64,000 nt of DNA, taken from NCBI RefSeq assembly GCF_002161235.1, contig NZ_NFHE01000005.1, positions 1-64,000 on the forward strand, read 5' to 3'. This document shows, piece by piece, positions 17,331 to 24,700 of this stretch. A model generated the notes under the pieces. It worked only from the letters and a program-made list of their open reading frames with translations, was not told where the DNA came from and did no database searches. The first letter of the stretch is position 1; the number at the start of each line of letters is the position of its first letter. Both the position numbers and the translations under genes were made by a program. This DNA comes from Pseudoflavonifractor sp. An85. Lineage in GTDB: Bacteria; Bacillota; Clostridia; Oscillospirales; Oscillospiraceae.

Positions 17331-19652
17331 ATGACCGGGAAAGAAGGAACACTGGGCCGGGTTTGGTCGAAGGGACGGCGGGTGATGCCTCTGCGGGCCA
17401 GACTGGGCGAGTGTGCCATTGCGTTTTTGCTCACAGCGGTGCTCACCGGAGCCGAATTTTTGGAGGGACACACCTTTTTCGCTCTGGCGCTGGTGGCGGT
17501 GTGGGGCTCCGGCCTGGAGGGCGTGTGCGCGCTACTGGGGGCGTGTTTGGGCTACCTGTCCTTCCTGGGGTTTGTGGGAGGATTGCGCTACATAGCCGCC
17601 TCTATGATGGTGTATGCGGTGGCTCTGGCGGTGGGAGAATTTCGCATCTACCGCAAGAGCTGGTTTATGCCCTTGATGGCGGCCTTGCTCAACGGGGCGG
17701 TGGGGTTTGTCTACCAGTCGGCGGTGGGGTGGAACACTCAGCAGGTGGCCGCCTATCTGGCGGAACTGGCTCTCACGGCAGGGGCGGTGTATTGCTATCG
17801 CCAAGCCATGGTCTTGCGCACCCACAGCCACAGCGGCCCGTGGACCCCGGCACAGGTGGCCGGTGTACTGGTGCTGGGTGGCACTGTGATGATGACATTG
17901 GCCCGGGTGATGCTGGGCGGGATCATTTCCTTGGGGCGTGTGCTGTGCGTGCTGGTGGTGATGACCGCCGCTTGGAAAGGGGGCGTTGGCGTGGGCGCTG
18001 CCACCGGCGTGGTGGCGGGCGTGGCCATGGATGCGGCCCAGGGTACGATGCCCTATGGCACCCTGGTCTATGCTCTGCCCGGGTTGCTGGCTGGGGCCTG
18101 GGGGAGCCGAGGACGGCTGGTGTGTGCCTTGAGCTATGTGGTGGCTGGGGCTGCGGCCGTGCTGTGGATGGGGAACGAAGAAAACCTCCAGACCGTGGGC
18201 CTGGAGGTAGTGCTGGGGGCGGTCCTCTTCCTGCTCCAGCCCGAGGGGCTGGTCAACCGGTTGGGCCGGGTGCTGCACCAGGAGCAGCGGGAGGATGTGG
18301 GAAAGCTGGGTCGAGAGTTGGCGGCCCAGCAGCTGCGCCGTACTGCCACCGCCTTCCGGGCGGTGACGGGAGGACTGAGGGAGGCCTTCGCCCCGGTGCC
18401 ACCCAACGATCAGGACACCAGCCGGATTTTTGACCGGGCGGCGGAAGAGGTGTGCGCCAAGTGCCGCCAACGGGAGCGGTGCTGGCAGCAGGAGTATCAG
18501 GCCACCCGCACCGCTTTGTCCGACGCGCTGATCCCCATGATGGAGCGGGGAGAGGGGATTCGGGAGGACTTTCCCCTCCACTTTGCAGGACGGTGCACCC
18601 AATTTGAAAGCTTCCTGGCGGCGGCCAACCGGGAGCTGAGTAGCATGTTGGCCCGTCGACGGTATGATAGCCGAGTGCGGGAGAGCCGGGCGGCGGTGTG
18701 CGCCCAGTATGGACAGCTGGCCCAGGTGTTGGACAAGGCTGCCGGGCAGCTGGACGAGGAGCCCAACGTGGACCCGCGCCGCCAGCGTCTCACTACCCAA
18801 CGCATGAAAACCTTGGGCATTCGGGGACAGTGTACCGTGTCCCAGGACCACCACGGCCATGTGCACATTCGGGCAGAGGGGCCAGATGTGGAACGGTTGG
18901 TGCAGGGAGGAGAGTTGTCTCGACTGTCCACGTTGCTGGGCTGTCCCTTGCGCCAGGAGGGCAGCGCCAAAGGTCAAGTGGTGCTGGTGCAGCAGGAGCC
19001 CCTGGTGGCTGTGGCAGGGTTGGCTGCCGCGGACCGTAGGGGACAGTCGGTGAGTGGGGACAGCGGAGCCTGGTTCAAGGACGACAGCGGGAAGCTCAAC
19101 TTCCTGCTCTGTGATGGCATGGGCAGCGGACTGGCTGCCCGGGAGGATAGCAACTGCGCCCTGGGCCTGCTGGAGAAATTTCTCCGAGCAGGGTTGGATG
19201 TGGAAGCGGCCCTGGCCACGGTGGGGGAGGCTCTGGCCCTGCGGGGGGAGGCCCAGGGAGGCTTTACCACGGTGGATTTGTTCCAGGTCGATCTGTTTTC
19301 CGGGCGCAGTGCCGTGTACAAGCTGGGGGCAGCTCCCACCTACTTCAAAAAATCCGGTGGAGTGGAGCGGGTGGTGGGCCGCTCCATGCCTGCCGGAGTG
19401 ATCCCCGGCATGAAGGCAGACACATTCCCACAACAGCTGGGAGCAGGCGACTGGGTGGTGATGGTCAGCGATGGCGTGGTCAGTCCGCGAGAGGACGGTT
19501 GGATGCGCCACCTGTTGGAGGATTACGAGGGCACCTCGCCCCAAGAACTGGCCGCCCAGATTTTGACGGAGAGCGGCCAGCGAGAAGGGGAGGAGGACGA
19601 CCGCACGGTTATGGTAGTCCGTTTGGAGGTGCGCTCTCCCCAGCAGGTGTAA
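17331..19652 (+). CDS. spoIIE: Stage II sporulation protein E (PP2C-type serine phosphatase)
   Basis: In Bacillus SpoIIE dephosphorylates SpoIIAA to activate sigma-F in the forespore and binds the division septum. The 773-residue protein has an N-terminal block of about ten membrane helices (to ~residue 310), a central cytoplasmic region with a CAKCRQRERCW cysteine cluster, and a C-terminal PP2C domain with LCDGMGSG (C594-G600), DWVVMVSDGVVS and EDDRTVMVVRL. ATG 17331 follows GAGGG at 6 bases. A -10 TATAAT lies at 17294-17299 with no sigma-A -35 at 17 bp, as expected for an activator-dependent promoter. Its 3' end overlaps the convergent MocR gene by 44 bases. Confidence 0.95.
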   Translation: MTGKEGTLGRVWSKGRRVMPLRARLGECAIAFLLTAVLTGAEFLEGHTFFALALVAVWGSGLEGVCALLGACLGYLSFLGFVGGLRYIAASMMVYAVALAVGEFRIYRKSWFMPLMAALLNGAVGFVYQSAVGWNTQQVAAYLAELALTAGAVYCYRQAMVLRTHSHSGPWTPAQVAGVLVLGGTVMMTLARVMLGGIISLGRVLCVLVVMTAAWKGGVGVGAATGVVAGVAMDAAQGTMPYGTLVYALPGLLAGAWGSRGRLVCALSYVVAGAAAVLWMGNEENLQTVGLEVVLGAVLFLLQPEGLVNRLGRVLHQEQREDVGKLGRELAAQQLRRTATAFRAVTGGLREAFAPVPPNDQDTSRIFDRAAEEVCAKCRQRERCWQQEYQATRTALSDALIPMMERGEGIREDFPLHFAGRCTQFESFLAAANRELSSMLARRRYDSRVRESRAAVCAQYGQLAQVLDKAAGQLDEEPNVDPRRQRLTTQRMKTLGIRGQCTVSQDHHGHVHIRAEGPDVERLVQGGELSRLSTLLGCPLRQEGSAKGQVVLVQQEPLVAVAGLAAADRRGQSVSGDSGAWFKDDSGKLNFLLCDGMGSGLAAREDSNCALGLLEKFLRAGLDVEAALATVGEALALRGEAQGGFTTVDLFQVDLFSGRSAVYKLGAAPTYFKKSGGVERVVGRSMPAGVIPGMKADTFPQQLGAGDWVVMVSDGVVSPREDGWMRHLLEDYEGTSPQELAAQILTESGQREGEEDDRTVMVVRLEVRSPQQV

Positions 19653-21030
19653 CCGGGTCCAGAGCCTGGCACAAGAGCTGGGCGCAGGTATCCAACTCCT
19701 GGGTAGGTAGACCGGCATACCCCACCACCACGGTGGATGGGGGTGGAGAGACATGATGGCAGTAGCGGCTGAGGGGGTAGACCCGGAGGCCGCTTTCTGC
19801 TGCCCGGGCCACCATGTCGCTCTCGGTCAGGTGGGGAGCAGTGAGAAGAAAATGCAGGCCAGCGTCTTGCCCAGACAGGGCCAGATAGCCGCAGGATTCC
19901 AAAGCCCGGGTGAGGGTCAGGCATTTCCTGCGATACAGGTTACCGGAGCGGCGCAAATGGCGACTGTACAGGCCCTGGACCAGAAATTGCCGCAATGTCT
20001 CCTGCTCAAAACGGGACACGGTGCAGGCGCCTTGGGGAAAGACTCGTCGATACCGGGCCAGCAGTTGAGGGGGCAAAATCAGGTAGGCCACACGGATGGC
20101 TGGGGCGATGGAGCGGGAAAAGGTGCCCAGGTAGATGACCCGACCTCCGTGATCCAGCCCCTGCAAGGCGGGAATGGGGCGGGAGACATAGCGAAATTCG
20201 CTGTCGTAGTCATCTTCCAGCAGATAGCGGTCTGGGGCCTGCCCAGCCCAATGCAGCAGTCGGCTGCGCCGCTCCACCGGCATAGTCACCCCCAAGGGGA
20301 ACTGGTGGGAGGGGGTGACATAAGCCAGCGTGGCGTTGGAGCGCTCCAGGGCTTGGGGGTCCATACCATCCCGGTCCACGGGCACGGACACCGGGTGGTG
20401 TCCGTGTCGTTCCACGGCTTGCCAAGCGGTGGGATAGCCCGGGTCCTCCAGGGCCACAGTGCTGCCCTGGGGAAAGAGCTGGAGCAGGAGGGAGAGCAGG
20501 TAGTCAGCGCCCGCTCCCACCACGATCTGTTCCGGGGAGCAGCGCACCCCACGGTATTGAGCCAAAAGTCCAGCCAGAGCCACCCGCAAAGGCTCGTCTC
20601 CCTGGGGATGGCCCGGCTGGAGCAGCCCGGGGTTTTGGTATACAGCATCTTTGTTGATGCGGGCCCAGGAGGAGAAGGGAAACACGGTGGTGTCCACCGA
20701 CGAGGTGGAGCAGTCATACCGCCACTGGGAGATAGGGGGAGGTGCTGGCGGCAGGTCTGGCACCGACTGGGGCTGCACATCGTGCAGCTGCGCCGCCACA
20801 TAGCCGCTGCGAGGCAGGCTGCGAACGTATCCTTCTGCCAAAAGCAGGGAGTAGGCACCCTCCACCGTGCTCATGCTCACCCCCAACATGGCGCACAGCC
20901 GCCGCTTGGAGGGCAGCTTTTTGCCCGCACCTGGCCGCCCCTGTTGAATCTCCCGGGCCAGGTGCTGATACAGTTGCAAATATAGGGGCTCCGTGCCCTG
21001 AAAAACCGGCATGTGAATGGGATGTTCCAT
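19609..21030 (-). CDS. MocR/GabR-type regulator (GntR HTH fused to aminotransferase fold), lacking the PLP lysine
   Basis: 473 residues: N-terminal winged helix of GntR type (PLYLQLYQHLAREIQQG, PSKRRLCAMLGVSMSTVEGA), then a class-I aminotransferase-like domain (VGAGADYLLSLLLQLF, LEDPGYPTAWQAV, YLLEDDYDSEFRY). At the site where MocR/GabR/PdxR proteins have the Schiff-base Lys in GTFSK, this protein reads GTFSR (Arg306, codon CGC at 20113-20115). It would therefore not form the usual internal aldimine. ATG 21030 follows GGAGGTGGCC; the frame runs slightly further upstream. It is divergent from an ECF-transporter S component, its likely target. The last 44 bases overlap the end of spoIIE. Confidence 0.9.
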   Translation of the reverse strand: MEHPIHMPVFQGTEPLYLQLYQHLAREIQQGRPGAGKKLPSKRRLCAMLGVSMSTVEGAYSLLLAEGYVRSLPRSGYVAAQLHDVQPQSVPDLPPAPPPISQWRYDCSTSSVDTTVFPFSSWARINKDAVYQNPGLLQPGHPQGDEPLRVALAGLLAQYRGVRCSPEQIVVGAGADYLLSLLLQLFPQGSTVALEDPGYPTAWQAVERHGHHPVSVPVDRDGMDPQALERSNATLAYVTPSHQFPLGVTMPVERRSRLLHWAGQAPDRYLLEDDYDSEFRYVSRPIPALQGLDHGGRVIYLGTFSRSIAPAIRVAYLILPPQLLARYRRVFPQGACTVSRFEQETLRQFLVQGLYSRHLRRSGNLYRRKCLTLTRALESCGYLALSGQDAGLHFLLTAPHLTESDMVARAAESGLRVYPLSRYCHHVSPPPSTVVVGYAGLPTQELDTCAQLLCQALDPVTPAGESAPPNGLP

Positions 21031-21059
21031 GGCCACCTCCAACTGACCCTATAAAAAAT

Positions 21060-21080
21060 ATGAAAACTGGCCATTTTCAT
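21060..21080. promoter_or_regulatory. Candidate MocR operator in the divergent intergenic region
   Basis: Interrupted inverted repeat ATGAAAA (21060-21066), 7-nt centre, TTTTCAT (21074-21080). It lies 16 bases upstream of the -10 TATAAT (21096-21101) of the S-component gene, where the -35 is poor, and 30 bases before the MocR start. The position suits an activator/autorepressor site; binding is inferred. Confidence 0.5.
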
Positions 21081-21154
21081 GATGTCAGATGGGAGTATAA
21101 TACCACTCAACAACAGCGCCGTCAACGTCTGCGGTCTGAGAGGAGTGGAAGAAC

Positions 21155-21733
21155 ATGAGACAGGAACATAAGAAGCTGCTGCGGCTGGTCATCGCCGCAT
21201 TATTAGTGGCTTTGGTGTTTTGTGGCAGTAAAATTGAGATCATTTTGCCTTTGAGTGTGGGAGGAAATTCCCGGTTCCATCTGGGCAACATCATGTGCGC
21301 CCTCAGCGGTATTTTGCTGGGGCCGTGGTGGGGCGGTTTGGCGGCAGGGCTGGGTTCGGCCCTGTATGACTGCACCAACGTGCTTTACATCACTGAGGCC
21401 CCCATTACCTTTGTCACCAAGGGGCTGTACGGCTTGATTGCTGGAGCTGTGTATCTGGGGGTGTTCCGCCGCAAGGCCACGTATCCCGCCATGGCGGTTT
21501 CCACCGTTTGTGCTGCGGTGAGTTATATGGTCATCTATCTGGCCAAAACCTTCTTCTATAACTCCATGTTGCTGGAGGGGATGACGGCCAACGCCGCCTG
21601 GATTGCCGTGGTGGCAAAGGTGCCTTCCGCTCTGTTCAACGGGGTGGTGGCCATTCTCCTGGCTCCGCTGCTGGCCATGGCCGTGCTGCGTGCGCTGCGT
21701 ACAGCACACTTAAATGAAGCGTTGGAACAATGA
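21155..21733 (+). CDS. ECF transporter S component
   Basis: Substrate-binding membrane subunit of an energy-coupling-factor vitamin transporter, 192 residues with about six hydrophobic helices. It has the S-component features: a basic N-terminus, an early loop SVGGNSRFHLGNIMCALSGI and GPWWGGLAAGLGSALYD. It would use the shared EcfA/EcfA'/EcfT module encoded elsewhere. ATG 21155 follows GAGGAG. The substrate is not determined by the sequence; the divergent MocR-type regulator suggests an amine or vitamin B6-type compound, because MocR (PdxR) proteins often control B6 synthesis or uptake. A 20-bp bidirectional terminator follows. Confidence 0.85.
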   Translation: MRQEHKKLLRLVIAALLVALVFCGSKIEIILPLSVGGNSRFHLGNIMCALSGILLGPWWGGLAAGLGSALYDCTNVLYITEAPITFVTKGLYGLIAGAVYLGVFRRKATYPAMAVSTVCAAVSYMVIYLAKTFFYNSMLLEGMTANAAWIAVVAKVPSALFNGVVAILLAPLLAMAVLRALRTAHLNEALEQ

Positions 21734-21735
21734 GA

Positions 21736-21779
21736 AAACACAAAACCGCTGAGGCTATGGCCTCAGCGGTTTTGTGTTT
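21736..21779. terminator. Strong bidirectional hairpin after the S-component gene
   Basis: Perfect 20-bp stem (21736-21755 with 21760-21779, 4-nt loop), T-rich on the plus strand beyond the stem. On the minus strand it follows copy A of the duplicated element at 11 bases. Confidence 0.9.
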
Positions 21780-21790
21780 GTTTGTTTGAA

Positions 21791-21860
21791 AGAGAAAAGA
21801 GAGAGGGAGGATGTTCAATCAAGTATTGTTTGCTTCTTCCTGACGCTGTAATCATAACAG
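21791..21860 (-). repeat. Duplicated ~70-bp element, copy A
   Basis: Two conserved blocks: 21791-21812, identical to 21997-22018 (22/22), and 21834-21860, 25/27 identical to 22039-22065. The 21 bases between the blocks are not conserved. On the minus strand the order is a near-palindrome around TATGAT, then GTCAGGAAGAA, then a pyrimidine tract with CCTCCCTCTCTC, then hairpin 21736-21779. The 395 bases between the S-component gene and the D,D-carboxypeptidase gene hold no convincing protein gene. Confidence 0.75.
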
Positions 21861-21953
21861 AGTGGAGAAAGGCAGTGATGGATAAAATGAGAACCTTTTG
21901 TGAAGGAATTATGAATGCTTCGTGGTAGCTCTTTGGGCCTTGCCGGGAGACGC

Positions 21954-21989
21954 AAAATCCCCTCCGGCTGGGTGACCGGAGGGGATTTT
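21954..21989 (-). terminator. Isolated strong hairpin after repeat copy B
   Basis: Perfect 14-bp stem (21954-21967 with 21976-21989, 8-nt loop) with AAAA/TTTT at its base. It is about 140 bases from the nearest minus-strand gene end and 7 bases from repeat copy B, so it probably terminates a short minus-strand RNA. Confidence 0.65.
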
Positions 21990-21996
21990 CTAGAAA

Positions 21997-22065
21997 AGAG
22001 AAAAGAGAGAGGGAGGATTTTGAAAATGTCTGGTGTATTTCTTCCTGACGCTGTTATCATAGCAG
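21997..22065 (-). repeat. Duplicated ~70-bp element, copy B
   Basis: Second copy of the element at 21791-21860, with the same block order and a 20-base unconserved middle. It is followed on the minus strand, 7 bases on, by hairpin 21954-21989. Both copies carry CTG(T/C)TATGAT(T/A)ACAG, which could be a -10 box or an operator; no clear -35 lies 17 bp upstream. Confidence 0.75.
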
Positions 22066-22128
22066 AAGGGGTGGGGGAATTGTTGTATAATTTGCAACGA
22101 AATTATGAAAAAATCGTGAATGCTGCCA

Positions 22129-23505
22129 TTAGCGGCGGCGGCCCCGATATCCACTGCGCCGGGTGCCGGAGTAAGAAGATCTGCGGCGGCGACCCCGCTG
22201 GGCGGGACGAACAAAGATGAGATACAGCAGACCCAGAACCAGGAGAATCACCACGGCAATCACCAGCAGTTTGACCCACCACAGAGACCAGGTGTCGTGA
22301 ACCACTTTCATCACGTACTGGAAGTTGGAGCGGGACACGTCATCGGTGGCCACCATATCCAAGGTGCCGTAGGTGACTCCGTTGTACACCAGGGACACGC
22401 TGCCCACCACCTGGCCTTTTTCCACGGGAGCCTCCAAACTCTCGGGCAAATCCATTACCACTTGCGCCTGACTGGGATCGTAGTCGGTGGGCATGGTGGC
22501 CTCAATGGAACCCACAGGCTGGGCCAGTACGTGACCGGTGTCGCCGGACAGAGTGACGGGAATCTCCCGGATGACGTTATCGGAAGTGTCGCTGAGCAGC
22601 GTGGTACGCTTGAAATTCTGGAAGCCCCACTCCAGCAGACGGGAACTCTCACTGAAGGAGTAGAACTTCCAGTTACCTGCGGAATCCTGAGCGTATTCCG
22701 AGCCCAGCACCACGCAGTAGAAGGTACGGCCCTGCTCATCGGTGGCGGCGGAGGCCAAGCAGCGGCCTGCCTCCTCGGTGTAACCGGTCTTAATGCCGAT
22801 GGCTTTGGAGTAGGTCACGCCGGACACATACCAGTTGCTGATGAGAGCGTTGGTGCTGTGGAGCACCCGGGGCTCAGAGACCTTGTTGGTGGGCTCCAGA
22901 GTGTAGGTGGGGGTGGATACGATTTTGCGGAAGATGTCATACTTCATGGCAGCGGAGGCCATAAGGTAGATGTCATAGGCGGTGGTGTAATGATTGGGGT
23001 CATGGAGACCGTGGGGGTTGGCGAAGTGGGTGCCGGTCATACCCAGCTCGGCGGCGGTCTGGTTCATCCGTTCCACAAACTCCTCTTGGGTGTCGCACAG
23101 GGCTTCGGCCAGAATGTTACAGGCCTCGTTGCCCGAGGGCACCAAGTCGCAGTAGAGCAGCTGCTCGATGGTCAGCACCTCGCCCTCCACAATGCCGGCG
23201 GTGGAGCTGCCTTCGGGGAGGGTGACGGCCCCTTTGGAGGCGGTGACTTGGGTGTCCAACGTGAGCTCTCCGGCATCAATGGCTCGGAGAATCACCAGCG
23301 TGGTCATGATTTTGGTCACCGAGGCGGGATATCGCTGCTCGAAGGCATTATAATCGTAAAGGACCTCGTTGTTGTCGCCATCCACCACAATGGCGGCGGT
23401 ACAGTGGGGCTTGGGGTCATCCAGGGCGAAAGCAGGGAGGCTCAGGGAAACAGCCAGAACCAGAGCGGTGGCCAGTGCCAATCCGCGACGCAAGTATTTT
23501 TTCAT
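22129..23505 (-). CDS. D-alanyl-D-alanine carboxypeptidase (DacA/DacF-like, S11 family)
   Basis: Trims the terminal D-Ala of peptidoglycan stem peptides outside the membrane. 458 residues: signal peptide to about residue 28, S-x-x-K motif SVTK (S62, K65), SGN (S124-N126), KTG (K239-G241), then a beta-rich C-terminal domain. Unlike typical PBP5-type proteins, which end in an amphipathic helix, it ends with a full membrane segment (about 405-430) and an Arg-rich tail (RGRRRR...). ATG 23505 follows CAGGAG. It is a monocistronic minus-strand gene; a role in vegetative wall or spore cortex is not distinguishable here. Confidence 0.92.
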   Translation of the reverse strand: MKKYLRRGLALATALVLAVSLSLPAFALDDPKPHCTAAIVVDGDNNEVLYDYNAFEQRYPASVTKIMTTLVILRAIDAGELTLDTQVTASKGAVTLPEGSSTAGIVEGEVLTIEQLLYCDLVPSGNEACNILAEALCDTQEEFVERMNQTAAELGMTGTHFANPHGLHDPNHYTTAYDIYLMASAAMKYDIFRKIVSTPTYTLEPTNKVSEPRVLHSTNALISNWYVSGVTYSKAIGIKTGYTEEAGRCLASAATDEQGRTFYCVVLGSEYAQDSAGNWKFYSFSESSRLLEWGFQNFKRTTLLSDTSDNVIREIPVTLSGDTGHVLAQPVGSIEATMPTDYDPSQAQVVMDLPESLEAPVEKGQVVGSVSLVYNGVTYGTLDMVATDDVSRSNFQYVMKVVHDTWSLWWVKLLVIAVVILLVLGLLYLIFVRPAQRGRRRRSSYSGTRRSGYRGRRR

Positions 23506-23640
23506 ATGATTCTCCTGTAAACTATGTTATAATGTGAAGCAAGTGGGCAGGGTCAAGCCCTGACTGCACATATATAGAATACTATAGCAGAGTTGATGTA
23601 AAAACGCAACTCAGCAGCGAGGAAAAAGAGGGGTGGAAAC

Positions 23641-23982
23641 ATGCGGCACACAGGCAAGGCGCTGGGCGCGATCTTGTGCAGTGTGGTCTTGTCTATGGGG
23701 CTGGTTTGGCTGGTGCATATGGAACGCTTGGACACCTTGGAGTTGCGCCCAGGGCCTCAGTCGGGGGTAAAATTCTCTGTGCTGGACCGGGGCAAGGTGA
23801 ACATCAACCTGGCCAACCAGGAGCAGTTGGAGACTTTGCCTGGGATCGGGCCGGAGCTGGCCGCAGCCATTGTACAACACCGGGAGGCCAACGGCCCCTT
23901 TGAATACGCCGAGCACCTCATTGAGGTGCCGGGGATCAGCAAGACCATGATGGAGACACTGCTGGATTTGATAGCAGTTTAG
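23641..23982 (+). CDS. ComEA-like helix-hairpin-helix protein
   Basis: 113 residues: an N-terminal membrane segment (about 8-27) followed by a tandem helix-hairpin-helix module, VNINLANQEQLETLPGIGPE and PFEYAEHLIEVPGISK. This matches the DNA-binding end of ComEA, the competence DNA receptor, but lacks the SLBB domain usual in Bacillus ComEA. It would be membrane-anchored with the DNA-binding part outside. ATG 23641 follows GAGGGGTGG. It lies 19 bases upstream of the response-regulator gene, so it may be the first gene of that operon. A DNA-uptake role is inferred from the fold only. Confidence 0.8.
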   Translation: MRHTGKALGAILCSVVLSMGLVWLVHMERLDTLELRPGPQSGVKFSVLDRGKVNINLANQEQLETLPGIGPELAAAIVQHREANGPFEYAEHLIEVPGISKTMMETLLDLIAV

Positions 23983-24001
23983 GATACGGGGAGGAAGAGT
24001 T

Positions 24002-24700
24002 ATGCCCAATATATTAGTGGTGGACGATGAGCGCCTGCTGGTAAAGGGAATTAAATTTAATCTGGAAAACGAAGGGTATCAGGTGGAGACGGGCAGCGAC
24101 GGGGAAGAGGCGGTGGAACTGGCCCGCACCGGCCGCTTTGACCTCATCATCCTGGATCTGATGATGCCCAAAATTGACGGGCTTCAGGCGTGTATGAAGA
24201 TTCGGGAGTTTTCCAATGTGCCCATTATCATGCTTACCGCCAAGGGAGAGGATGCGGACAAAATCATGGGCTTTGAGTGCGGCGCCGACGACTACATCAC
24301 AAAACCATTTAATATCTTGGAGGTGAAGGCGCGGATTCGGGCCTTATTGCGTCGGGCGGGAACTTCCGCTCAGCAGAAGAAGGTGGGTAACAGCCTGGTG
24401 CATGGGGCAATCACTCTGGATCTGGACCAGCGGGTGGCCCGCCGGGACGGCCAGGTGGTGGAGCTCACCGCCAAAGAATTTGACCTCATGGAACTACTTA
24501 TGCGCAACCCCGGGCGGGTGTACAGCCGGGAAAACCTGCTGAATGTGGTGTGGGGCTACGAATATGTGGGGGAATTCCGCACGGTGGACGTGCATGTGCG
24601 CCGCCTGCGGGAAAAGTTGGAGCCGGACCCCGCCAACCCCACCTACATCCTCACCAAGTGGGGCGTGGGCTACTACCTGAATAGTGAGTGCCCGGGATGA
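24002..24700 (+). CDS. OmpR/PhoB-family response regulator
   Basis: 232 residues: receiver domain (1-~120) with acidic pocket DDE (8-10), phospho-acceptor D52 (LDLMMPKIDG) and the KPF switch motif, then a winged-helix DNA-binding domain (LTAKEFDLMELLMRNPGRVY, FRTVDVHVRRLREKLEPDP). ATG 24002 follows GAGGAAGAG. It overlaps the kinase start by ATGA, so the two are translationally coupled, and the kinase gene in turn overlaps a GerMN lipoprotein gene. Sequence and context resemble WalR/PhoP/MtrA-type regulators of envelope processes. Confidence 0.93.
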   Translation: MPNILVVDDERLLVKGIKFNLENEGYQVETGSDGEEAVELARTGRFDLIILDLMMPKIDGLQACMKIREFSNVPIIMLTAKGEDADKIMGFECGADDYITKPFNILEVKARIRALLRRAGTSAQQKKVGNSLVHGAITLDLDQRVARRDGQVVELTAKEFDLMELLMRNPGRVYSRENLLNVVWGYEYVGEFRTVDVHVRRLREKLEPDPANPTYILTKWGVGYYLNSECPG

